In this document: piece by piece, positions 1-7,297 of the stretch
Position numbering within the stretch: position 1 is the stretch's first letter
Layout: the number at the start of each line of letters is the position of its first letter
Assembly: GCF_025643335.1 (NCBI RefSeq)
Contig: NZ_CP092489.1
Coordinates: 3,916,501 to 3,980,500 of the forward strand
DNA length: 64,000 bases
Source: Endozoicomonas sp. Mp262
GTDB lineage: Bacteria > Pseudomonadota > Gammaproteobacteria > Pseudomonadales > Endozoicomonadaceae
Direction of reading: 5' to 3'
The notes under the pieces: generated by a model
Seen by the model: the letters and a program-made list of their open reading frames with translations, nothing else
Database searches by the model: none
What the model was told of the DNA's origin: nothing
Program-made: the position numbers and the translations under genes

Positions 1-2910
1 TTGCAGCAAATTGTCAGTACCGGGGGAAAAACCCTTGGCCTGACTGCCCCAGATTCGCAAATCCCGCAAATCAGGCTCATTGCTACCATCAACAGTGACA
101 ATAAAGGCGTCAATCAGAGGGTGAATCTGGATGTTATTCGGCACTGCCGGAGGTTCGTTCCTGACTCCCAGTGTTGCAGGTTCGCCTGGTACGCCTTTGC
201 TGTTATATGGCGTTACGCGGACAGTAAACGCCCGGCCTGAGCCGCTATTAACACTCTGCTCTGCTGAGTACTCCCAGCGAGTGTCTTTATACTGCTTTAC
301 GGAGTACAGGACTTTGCTGTTTTTGACGACATCAACAGTGTAGTGATCTGCGCTGAGTACTGGTTCCCACTCAACTTTCAGCGCTGGCCCAGTGAATGGC
401 TCAGACAATGTAATCGTGGTTGACGGAGGCACGTCGAAGTCTTTACCAGTTAATTTGATAAAGCCAGTTTTCCAGTCGCCTTGCCCGTCAGCTACGCCTG
501 CCACTCTAAACCAGTTGCTGCCGTTGAATAGCCTGGTTGACCATGTGTTGATGGTAGTGACAGCGACTCTTGCCCACTCTTTACCGTCAAGACTGTGATC
601 TATAACAAACTCACGCGCACCGGCTGTTGATTGCCAGCTCAGGGTTGCGGATTGCGGGTCTGTCACCTCCTGCACGATAACCAAGTCAGAAATAACCGGC
701 CTTACATCACGAGGCAGATTATCCCCCGCACCGCCCTTTTGAGGCACTGGCAGCGCTTCAAAGCCATAGACAACAGGATTATCATAAACAGCAGTAACAG
801 AGACTTGACCGCTGGCTGCTGGCGCAATGCTGGTTACGATAAAATCTTTGCAGAAAGCCCCGTCTGTCCCGATCTGGAATTGTGTGCGAGCTTGCATGTC
901 GCCGGTATAAATATCAAAATCGGGCTTTTCAGACAGCAACACCCTGTTACTACCAGCAGCCTCAATTTTATAAGGGCCCGCCATCGTCCCGTCAGGCCTG
1001 CACAGAGAGATATAATTCTGCTTTGCGGGATGCAGCTCTACATCAGAGCTGAGTGTTGCCCGGAGTCCGTCAAAAGCAACAATCTCGCCAGACTGCCCCC
1101 AGCCCTGGAGCCAATAGCTAACCCCGATTTTATCCCCAAACATGGAGTTGAGCGCCTGCATCTCAGTAGTAAAGCTGATTTGCATCCGGCGATAGATCAT
1201 CTTTGCACATTCAAAGATGCCGATCCGGTAAGCTTGCTCCCGGTTAGCTACTGATCTGAGGGTAATCCGTTTGGGGTTAGCTGCTGGATGATTCGGCAAC
1301 TGGCACAGGATTTCGTCATTGTCCCAGATGCCCTGGTTGTAAAACTCGACGATGATGGAGTCATTGTCGCCAGCCTGGGGAAATGATCGCTCAACCGATG
1401 GAGGATTAGGCATCATAAACGGGGTATACATTGATCGCCTGATTAGCTTCTGCATATCCCGCACGACATAAAATTTGCCGTTGTGAGTTAAGACGGTTCC
1501 CCGGCCTGCCGCTGCAATCTCCTGCAAAGCACCGAGTAGAGTGCCACGAGTATCAAATACCCGGCTGACAGTTTCGCCTGCCAGCTTCCATTGCTGATGC
1601 AGACTCAGGATATTGTCTAAATCAATCAGATCATCAGACAATCGCCCGCCATGTGTGGAGCGGATAGCATTGCAGAAAGCCCAAGCAATCTCCCTGTTTT
1701 TTGTTGGCTTTGTCCAGCCGTTGCCCGTCCATTCGGGTGTTAAAGCTGTGGCTTTGATATTAAAACGCTTTTCAGACTGCTGGCTCAGGTTGTTTGATGC
1801 CCGGACACGGACAGCAATCTTTGTGATGCCGGGATACTCCTGCCTGCTGGGGTAATAAGCCCTTGCTTGCTCCCAATGCACAGAGTCCCGCGCTTTTGTG
1901 CTGGTGCTGGCGTTGTTGGTACGCTTTACCCGGACATGATAGCGAGCGTCTTTGACCTCCCACCTGTGGCTCCATCGCTGGGGAGTTGTGGTAGCACCGG
2001 AGTATTTGACGGATTCAGACTGCCAGCTTCCCGCTGGCTTATCATCTTCATCAATCTCCTGGTACTGAATTTCTATTTCCGCTGTTCTGCCGTACAAGTC
2101 ACCATCATCATTCATCCCATAAATACCACCACGGGCAGAAAAATCGCAGGCGAGATAGTTGGCTTTCTGGTTTTTCTTCACGACAACGTAAGGGCCAGAC
2201 CAGTCTTGATACTCCTCCTCATTAGGGCCAAACATTTCAATACCGGCCACTTCTTCGGATGTATCGACGTTATCAGGAAACAGCGTTACTTTGTCGTTTG
2301 GCCCATACACTTCATACTCAATATCTTGATAAGCAGAATGTTCGGTATCCCCGATCTGCAAAGGCTCTAAGTCAAACTCACCCCAGCCAAGACTAAAAAG
2401 CTGATAAAGATACTGGTCGTTCCCGTCATACTCCTTCCAAGGCTGGCTCAACATATCCGGCCAGTGCCGGTTATAGCCGACGGCGAAAGGGATGGGGTTC
2501 ATCAACCGCGCCTGGTTGCCCTGAGCATTAATATCATAAGTCGGGCTAGCATCTGGCAGGACAGACTCAGACGGTGGTGGAGGCATGGAGGATATAGCAA
2601 CAACAGCCGCCACTGCTGCCGCTGCCGCTGCTGCCCACGCCCAGTAGATAGCTGTGCCTGCCGCGTAAGGCCGCACAGCCAGTACAACAGGCTCACCCTC
2701 CCTCAATACCAGTTGCGGCCATAGCTCAGGCTCTACCGCTTTACCGGACACAATGCACTCTACCGGCTGGCGTTCTAACTCCTGCGAGTATCCCGGCACA
2801 TTATCAGACATCCATTGGTGCAGGGTTTGACCGGCTTTGACTTGATGGATTACCTCACCCTCACGCGGCCTGAGTATATTTTCCCATTCAATGATTGTGG
2901 CTTTTTTCAT
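1..2910 (-). CDS. Tail tip / host-specificity protein, J-like (C-terminus cut by window edge)
   Basis: The minus frame opens at ATG 2910 and I found no stop down to base 1, giving 970 codons of an unfinished protein. It sits directly after the NlpC/P60 gene, overlapping it by 23 nt, which is the lambda K-I-J position. The N-terminus begins MKKATIIEWE. An Ala-rich hydrophobic stretch lies at about residues 84-107, as in several J-like proteins. Later regions read as beta-rich fibronectin-III-like repeats typical of tail tips. The expected role is the tip of the tail that contacts the host receptor. Assignment rests on family-like sequence, size and gene order. Confidence 0.85.
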   Translation of the reverse strand, partial: MKKATIIEWENILRPREGEVIHQVKAGQTLHQWMSDNVPGYSQELERQPVECIVSGKAVEPELWPQLVLREGEPVVLAVRPYAAGTAIYWAWAAAAAAAVAAVVAISSMPPPPSESVLPDASPTYDINAQGNQARLMNPIPFAVGYNRHWPDMLSQPWKEYDGNDQYLYQLFSLGWGEFDLEPLQIGDTEHSAYQDIEYEVYGPNDKVTLFPDNVDTSEEVAGIEMFGPNEEEYQDWSGPYVVVKKNQKANYLACDFSARGGIYGMNDDGDLYGRTAEIEIQYQEIDEDDKPAGSWQSESVKYSGATTTPQRWSHRWEVKDARYHVRVKRTNNASTSTKARDSVHWEQARAYYPSRQEYPGITKIAVRVRASNNLSQQSEKRFNIKATALTPEWTGNGWTKPTKNREIAWAFCNAIRSTHGGRLSDDLIDLDNILSLHQQWKLAGETVSRVFDTRGTLLGALQEIAAAGRGTVLTHNGKFYVVRDMQKLIRRSMYTPFMMPNPPSVERSFPQAGDNDSIIVEFYNQGIWDNDEILCQLPNHPAANPKRITLRSVANREQAYRIGIFECAKMIYRRMQISFTTEMQALNSMFGDKIGVSYWLQGWGQSGEIVAFDGLRATLSSDVELHPAKQNYISLCRPDGTMAGPYKIEAAGSNRVLLSEKPDFDIYTGDMQARTQFQIGTDGAFCKDFIVTSIAPAASGQVSVTAVYDNPVVYGFEALPVPQKGGAGDNLPRDVRPVISDLVIVQEVTDPQSATLSWQSTAGAREFVIDHSLDGKEWARVAVTTINTWSTRLFNGSNWFRVAGVADGQGDWKTGFIKLTGKDFDVPPSTTITLSEPFTGPALKVEWEPVLSADHYTVDVVKNSKVLYSVKQYKDTRWEYSAEQSVNSGSGRAFTVRVTPYNSKGVPGEPATLGVRNEPPAVPNNIQIHPLIDAFIVTVDGSNEPDLRDLRIWGSQAKGFSPGTDNLLQ

Positions 2911-3304
2911 AAAACTCGACTTTCGTGAAGGCTCTTTGAAGGATATGTAAGTGATCGAACCGGACACCGGCTTGCTCCCTGCTGTGCAGCACCCCGCCGC
3001 CGTCTACAGAGAGATACAGGCCAACATGTCTGACTAATAGCTGCCCGTCTTTTTCCTGCCAGCAGACAACTATGCTGCCGTGTGAAGCTGTTTCTGATTT
3101 GCGCCAGACGCCTGACTGAAGCTCTTGATAAAACGCCTGAGTGATGCCTGCCCGGTCATCTGTAATAACGTTGCCATGCTGATTGATTGAGCTGTCAAAG
3201 TGCCGTTGCAGCACATCAATGATTAAGCCCCAGCAGTCATAAGCATCGGGGCCACGGGCATAAGCAATCCAAGGCTTACCGAGGTAGTCCAGTATCCAGT
3301 TCAT
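2888..3304 (-). CDS. NlpC/P60-family tail peptidase (lambda K-like)
   Basis: A 138-residue protein with the NlpC/P60 catalytic signature: Cys24 in YDCWGL and His93 in RHVGLY. In tailed phages this family is a tail-associated peptidoglycan hydrolase that helps DNA cross the cell wall. Length fits the isolated peptidase domain without the Mov34/JAMM domain that lambda K also carries. Its stop overlaps the start of the J-like gene, so the two are probably translated from one tail mRNA. Confidence 0.85.
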   Translation of the reverse strand: MNWILDYLGKPWIAYARGPDAYDCWGLIIDVLQRHFDSSINQHGNVITDDRAGITQAFYQELQSGVWRKSETASHGSIVVCWQEKDGQLLVRHVGLYLSVDGGGVLHSREQAGVRFDHLHILQRAFTKVEFYEKSHNH

Positions 3305-3341
3305 AAATTCACTTTTTTAACGAGCGAGAATTTGCGCGCGT

Positions 3342-3884
3342 CTATCTGACAAGTCCGGGGGCGAAAGCAGGTGTATAGAGGTAATAAGGAAAAGGCCGGT
3401 TAACAATATCGACAATCGTCGCTGTAGCAGTTATCTGCCCGTCCTGACATCGAGCGCCCTGCAAAGACCATTGAAATGGCACGTTTTCGGGGCCAGTCAC
3501 CTTGCCCGTATCAACATCAAGCAAATACAGCCGGTAATACGTTTTCAGCTCGCCCGGAGAGCTGACAGCTCTATCAAGCTGCTCTTCCACGTCCATTGTT
3601 ATATCACCGAGCGTAATTTGCAGGTCTGCATAGCCGTTGTCGTTAATCGTTGGGTCGGTGATCGCCAGTGGTGCCGGGTCGAAATTTACGGTTTTGCCAC
3701 CATCAACAGGGGCTGACTTTTCCAGCGGGCAGTTAACAGGGGTCAGGCTGTCACTGGATGAAACAAACCGGAACGGCCTGTTTATTCCGTTTTCATCCGT
3801 AAATGCCTGATGATGAAACTCAATAGTCTGTAGCACCACGGCATTAACCGGAGCGCTCGCGTATGCTGTTTTTAGTGCTGACAT
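3342..3884 (-). CDS. DUF1833-like phage tail protein
   Basis: The frame stays open to 3977, but the start is placed at 3884 (MSALKTAYAS, 180 residues) because the upstream part lies across an intrinsic terminator. The pattern of a short N-terminal helix followed by beta-rich sequence with ITLGDITMDVEEQL resembles DUF1833 minor tail proteins, which sit next to NlpC and J genes. The exact role is unknown; a distal-tail structural part is likely. It is the first gene after the terminator that closes the DGR/fibre transcription unit. Confidence 0.65.
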   Translation of the reverse strand: MSALKTAYASAPVNAVVLQTIEFHHQAFTDENGINRPFRFVSSSDSLTPVNCPLEKSAPVDGGKTVNFDPAPLAITDPTINDNGYADLQITLGDITMDVEEQLDRAVSSPGELKTYYRLYLLDVDTGKVTGPENVPFQWSLQGARCQDGQITATATIVDIVNRPFPYYLYTPAFAPGLVR

Positions 3885-3889
3885 AGCAT

Positions 3890-3912
3890 AAAAAAAACCG
3901 CCCGGAGGCGGT
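3890..3912 (-). terminator. Rho-independent terminator closing the fibre/DGR unit
   Basis: Read on the minus strand, a six-base-pair stem ACCGCC/GGCGGT with a TCCG loop is followed by at least seven T residues. It lies directly after a 26-codon ORF and directly before the DUF1833-like start, so it separates the DGR-containing segment from the distal tail genes. Confidence 0.8.
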
Positions 3913-3916
3913 CTTA

Positions 3917-3997
3917 TCAATCCTTCGGAGGGTAATCGGGGAATCGGTCTTTTAGAAAGTCCGGTAGTTCGGGCCAAGGGGTATCCAGACTAATCAT
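3917..3997 (-). CDS. Small 26-residue protein coupled to the upstream tail gene
   Basis: ATG 3997 overlaps the TGA of the 96-residue gene in an ATGA arrangement, and the frame closes at 3917 just ahead of an intrinsic terminator. The peptide begins MISLDTPWPELPDF and is Pro/Asp-rich with no membrane segment. The start-stop overlap and the terminator immediately after support translation. No function can be assigned; a small fibre-associated or chaperone peptide is possible. Confidence 0.5.
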   Translation of the reverse strand: MISLDTPWPELPDFLKDRFPDYPPKD

Positions 3998-4284
3998 TGC
4001 ATCTTCCTCAATGTTTCCCTGAATTGCAGGGTTTGCTTATACTGCTGCTCAGAAATATCCGTTTTCACGCCCAGCTCGTCCTGCTCTTTATAAGTCTGCA
4101 CAACATCAAAAGTGTCAGACAGCATTCGCTGCCTTTTAGCCTCCTTGCTTTTTTGTAAAGCCGTGGAAGCTTCGCAGGCATCACGGGTTATTGATTCGAT
4201 TTCATCATCATCAAGCCCTAGCTTTTTTAAATACTCCGGCGAGGTGTCTGTATGACTCTCGCCGTCAACGATGTATGAAAACAT
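3994..4284 (-). CDS. Small tail-fibre-associated protein, unknown family
   Basis: A 96-residue, highly charged, mostly helical protein beginning MFSYIVDGESHTDTS. Its first base overlaps the last base of the RT gene, so it is probably cotranslated. Short proteins that open with a brief beta strand and continue in charged helix are common after phage fibre genes (XkdW or fibre-assembly types), but I cannot place it firmly. It follows the DGR rather than interrupting it, and could assist fibre assembly. Confidence 0.6.
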   Translation of the reverse strand: MFSYIVDGESHTDTSPEYLKKLGLDDDEIESITRDACEASTALQKSKEAKRQRMLSDTFDVVQTYKEQDELGVKTDISEQQYKQTLQFRETLRKMQ

Positions 4285-5345
4285 TAACTGATCTCCATTT
4301 TTTTGCTCAGTAGCGCCTTACGCAGACCGTAGCTGTTGCAGTGGCTGGCATGACCTATCCAGCTTTGCAGCTTTCGACCTGCATCCGTTATTGATAACTC
4401 ACCCGTCTTTATCTGTCTTTTATATTTTTTTATTTTTGTTTTGATTCGCTTAATACTGCATTTTCTCAGCAATCTATGAGTTGGATATATTCGATAGCCG
4501 AGAAAATCCAAAGCCCTGCCATTTTTTACAGCAACAGGAAAAACCTGAGTCTTATGATTTGTTTTTAGACGCAAGTAATTCAGCAGGAATCGCTCTATAT
4601 CAGCCCGCCATTGGTGCAACTGTCGCTTATCATGATGAACGACCACAAAATCATCCATATAGCGAATGTACCGCTTTATGCTCAGCGTGTGCTTCGCATA
4701 CCAGTCAAGCTCGTGCAGATAAATGTTTGCACAAAGCTGGCTGGTGAGATTCCCGATAGGGATTCCATTCTCACCAGGGGAGCTATCAATAATTGCTGAA
4801 ATTAATGACAGTGTTTTTTTGCAGCTTATTTTTTGAGAGATCAGCTTTTTGAGCGTCTCTCTGTCAATGCTTGCGAAGTATTTTGATATATCTGCTTTAA
4901 GGGCATAGATTTTCCCACACCTTCTTTGAACGTCTCTTAAAAACCTCTGCGCTCTATCTGCACCTGCATGAGTGCCTTTTCCGACACGGCACGCATAGCT
5001 GTCATAAATAAACCGTTTCTCAAATATTGGCTCTATTGCTGCGACAATAGAATGCTGAACCACTCTGTCACGAAACGGCAATGCTGCAACCAGTCGTTTT
5101 TTTGGCTCATAAACATAAAAATTATGGTATACGCCTGTTTGATACGACCCCCAGAGCAACTCATTTTGAAGCTGTATCAGATTCTCGTCGAGATTAAAGA
5201 AAAATTCAGCTACTTCATGTCGATTTCTTTTTCCTTTTCTGGCTCTGTAAGCCGCTTTATAGAGGTTTTCAAAATCAACAATCTGAGAAAATAAGTCAGA
5301 ACCGGCGCACCGGCCTGACTGTTCAATATTTTGGCATCCAGCCAT
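4284..5345 (-). CDS. DGR reverse transcriptase (Brt-like)
   Basis: A 353-residue reverse transcriptase of the diversity-generating retroelement class. With the start at ATG 5345, residues 149-154 (LKADIS) carry the first catalytic Asp, residues 197-203 read IGNLTSQ (the DGR version of the QGxxxSP motif), and residues 229-232 are YMDD. The C-terminal LDFLGYRIYPTHRLLRK block also matches Brt of Bordetella phage BPP-1. It copies TR RNA into adenine-mutagenised cDNA that replaces the VR. The frame remains open back to a TTG at 5471 inside the TR, but ATG 5345 has an AAGGA motif ten bases upstream and gives the usual family length. Confidence 0.96.
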   Translation of the reverse strand: MAGCQNIEQSGRCAGSDLFSQIVDFENLYKAAYRARKGKRNRHEVAEFFFNLDENLIQLQNELLWGSYQTGVYHNFYVYEPKKRLVAALPFRDRVVQHSIVAAIEPIFEKRFIYDSYACRVGKGTHAGADRAQRFLRDVQRRCGKIYALKADISKYFASIDRETLKKLISQKISCKKTLSLISAIIDSSPGENGIPIGNLTSQLCANIYLHELDWYAKHTLSIKRYIRYMDDFVVVHHDKRQLHQWRADIERFLLNYLRLKTNHKTQVFPVAVKNGRALDFLGYRIYPTHRLLRKCSIKRIKTKIKKYKRQIKTGELSITDAGRKLQSWIGHASHCNSYGLRKALLSKKMEIS

Positions 5346-5414
5346 GTCGAAGACATCCTTTTTACAATGCACTGGATATACAGCCATAGCCGGATAACTT
5401 CTGGCGATTGAAAG

Positions 5415-5532
5415 AGCGGGGCGAAACCCGATATTGCTGTTGGCGTTGGAGCGAGCGTTGTTCAAGTTCAACGCAGCGAGGCCAGCATTCGAGCCGTTGT
5501 TCCAATTGCCGCCACGGAAAGGAAGGCGTTTT
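5415..5532 (-). repeat. DGR template repeat (TR)
   Basis: A segment of about 118 bp between avd and the RT gene that matches the end of the variable-protein gene (5934-6051) with a constant offset of 519 bp. Read on the minus strand, the TR carries AAC or AAT at nine codon positions, eight of which differ in the VR. The last 24 bases, from AGCAATATCGGG to CGCCCCGCT, are identical in both copies despite containing adenines, which fits the initiation-of-mutagenic-homing segment. The 5' edge abuts the TAA of avd. Confidence 0.95.
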
Positions 5533-5872
5533 AATGTCTGCGACGTTCATTTTGCATCCAGCTTCCAATAATACATCCAATTTCATGCAAATGCTTTGAC
5601 CATATTTCGTACTTTTTTATGGGCAAATACTTTAAATCAACAGACAGCCTAAGCAATGTTCGTAAAAATTCGGTATGTATATCCATATCCGCAAGGGTTG
5701 TCTTTTTGTGGTGGCGCTTGCCACACCTGATAACCAGTTTAACCAGCTCCAGCATAGCCTCTCTTATTTCAGCACATAGCGTGTGTCTCTCGTGCTTTGG
5801 ATAATGCCTGAGAGCTGTATAACCATATGCCGTCATATCTTGGCATTTTTGCAATAAAATAAATTCTGACAT
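5531..5872 (-). CDS. avd: DGR accessory variability determinant (Avd-like)
   Basis: A 113-residue basic, all-helical protein between the variable-protein gene and the TR, the same place as avd in BPP-1. The sequence (tyrosine/proline near the first helix, KKTTLADMDIHTEFLRTLLRLS, then KKYEIWSKHLHEIG ending in a GSW motif) fits the Avd/23S-rRNA-intervening-sequence four-helix-bundle family. Avd forms a pentamer that binds the RT and TR RNA and is required for mutagenic homing. The stop codon lies at the TR boundary. Identification combines fold-like pattern, size and position. Confidence 0.9.
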   Translation of the reverse strand: MSEFILLQKCQDMTAYGYTALRHYPKHERHTLCAEIREAMLELVKLVIRCGKRHHKKTTLADMDIHTEFLRTLLRLSVDLKYLPIKKYEIWSKHLHEIGCIIGSWMQNERRRH

Positions 5873-5881
5873 TTAGTAACC

Positions 5882-5897
5882 GCCCGCTCTCGCGGGC
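5882..5897 (-). promoter_or_regulatory. DGR hairpin/cruciform downstream of VR
   Basis: On the minus (coding) strand a six-base-pair GC stem GCCCGC/GCGGGC encloses the tetraloop GAGA. It lies 24 bases after the stop codon of the variable-protein gene and 36 bases past the VR. GC-rich hairpins with GRNA loops just after the VR are known target-recognition elements in BPP-1 and related DGRs, and GAGA fits that pattern. No T tract follows, so a plain terminator is less likely. Confidence 0.7.
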
Positions 5898-5921
5898 TTA
5901 TCAAGCAACAAATAACAAGCA

Positions 5922-7289
5922 TCAAGCAGCAAAAGCGGGGCGAAACCCGATATTGCTGCTGGCGTTGGAGCGAGCGCCGAACAAGCCCAACGCAGCGAGG
6001 CCAGCACCCGAGCCGTGCGCCCAACGGCCGCCACGGAAAGGAAGGCGCTCGCCGTAGTTTCGGATATACATTCGACCCTGAATATCTTTCCCCACAGGCT
6101 CTATAAGCAGGCGTTTCATCAGCTCGTTCGAGACGTAAGACGGGTCTTTTGTGATCGCGTCCCACGTTTGCGAATTGTCCGCATAGTAACCATTATCGCC
6201 TTTTGGCCCTGCATAATTTGTTACTTTGCTATTGATAAATTGAGCGCCCTTGCTACCTTTATCGCTTTCATCGCCCGCAGCAGGGGAGTCAAAGTAGCAA
6301 TCTTGCGCAACCCAGCTCGCCTCCGGCATGGCGAAGTCGTTATCAGGAGTGCAAATTACTCTGCCATCTTGCGTCTTTAGCCCTAGCTGCCACTCCCAAA
6401 CATTGCCGACCAAATCATACACACCCGCATCAGTTTTATCATGCGCCCACGCTGCCGGGCCTGACCCTGTGTTTGTTCTGGCTGCACCCGAACGATCATT
6501 TGCTGCTTTGCCATCACCCCGCCTGCCGAACTCAAAATAGTTTTCGTGCGACCTGCCATATTGCGTATTACCTGTTGGTTGGTAGCCGTTAGCGATACAC
6601 CATAGGCTGACTGCTGCCCATTCGTGAGCAGTCATCAGGTGCCAGCCCGACCCTTTGTCTTCACACGCTTTTTTTGCAGTATCAAAATTTATTGAGGTGC
6701 GAGGATCGACACCGGGCATCGATGCCGCACTACTGCTTGACGCTAAATATTTTCCAATAAATATTTCCGGCAGTGCGTCACCGTCTTTTACAAATGCCGT
6801 AACGTCACCGCTACCCATGACATCAGTCATGCCGATGTCATCGTATGTAAATCGAGGTATGACAACCATCACATTTGCATTGCCCTGAGAGTCATACAGA
6901 ACTGTGTTTTTTCCGCCTGTGGCTGACTCCACTGCGTGGCGGTAGCTGTCTTTGATGTAAGGGGCAACCCAGTCACCACTTATTCTCCCGTTGCCATCTG
7001 CTAGCGGGATTTTGCCAGCGGCAGGGTTTAGCGATGCCGTACCGCCCGTCACTACTGCCGCCGCTGAATCAGCCGACTTTTTAGCATTGGTCTCACTTTC
7101 TTTTGCCTCTGCCGCCTTGGTTGTTGCTGTGGCTGCGTCAGATTTGGCGCTGGCCGCTGATGCTGTAGCAGTCTTCTCTGCCTTATCCAAAGTGGCTTTG
7201 CTTGTCGTCACCTGATTTAACAAGCTGGTCGTTGCAGACGTAAGACCACTGACTTCTTCGACCAGATCGCCCAAAGTTTTATCTGTCAT
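5922..7289 (-). CDS. DGR variable protein: tail fibre with C-terminal C-type-lectin/FGE-type fold
   Basis: A 455-residue protein. Residues 1-80 are an Ala-rich trimeric-type coiled coil as in phage fibres. Residues from about 110 form a formylglycine-generating-enzyme/C-type-lectin domain, with GWHLMTAHEW, GNVWEW and the terminal block from RGGRW to IGFRPAF typical of DGR variable proteins. The VR (5934-6051) encodes the last ~40 residues. Compared with the TR, positions 422, 424, 425, 428, 435, 437, 438 and 444 are changed from Asn to R, A, H, G, G, F, G and S, with 414 also changed. It is probably the receptor-binding tail protein whose specificity is diversified. Confidence 0.94.
   Translation of the reverse strand: MTDKTLGDLVEEVSGLTSATTSLLNQVTTSKATLDKAEKTATASAASAKSDAATATTKAAEAKESETNAKKSADSAAAVVTGGTASLNPAAGKIPLADGNGRISGDWVAPYIKDSYRHAVESATGGKNTVLYDSQGNANVMVVIPRFTYDDIGMTDVMGSGDVTAFVKDGDALPEIFIGKYLASSSSAASMPGVDPRTSINFDTAKKACEDKGSGWHLMTAHEWAAVSLWCIANGYQPTGNTQYGRSHENYFEFGRRGDGKAANDRSGAARTNTGSGPAAWAHDKTDAGVYDLVGNVWEWQLGLKTQDGRVICTPDNDFAMPEASWVAQDCYFDSPAAGDESDKGSKGAQFINSKVTNYAGPKGDNGYYADNSQTWDAITKDPSYVSNELMKRLLIEPVGKDIQGRMYIRNYGERLPFRGGRWAHGSGAGLAALGLFGARSNASSNIGFRPAFAA
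5934..6051 (-). repeat. DGR variable repeat (VR)
   Basis: This is the target copy of the template at 5415-5532, located at the 3' end of the variable-protein gene and ending 10 bases before its stop codon. Within the eight altered Asn codons, 14 template adenines are replaced by C, G or T. Two more changes lie at the 5' edge (AAA to GAG). Only one non-adenine change was found, at base 6018. Confidence 0.95.
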
Positions 7290-7297
7290 AGTGTTTC

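Noticed and set aside
631-2370. Several plus-strand open frames (for example 631-1254 and 1867-2370)
   Set aside because: They lie antisense to the J-like gene, which is open over its whole length with coherent family-like sequence.
4284-5471. RT translated from TTG 5471 with a TR-encoded N-terminus
   Set aside because: ATG 5345 has a suitable RBS and gives the standard DGR RT length; the extension repeats the variable-region peptide.
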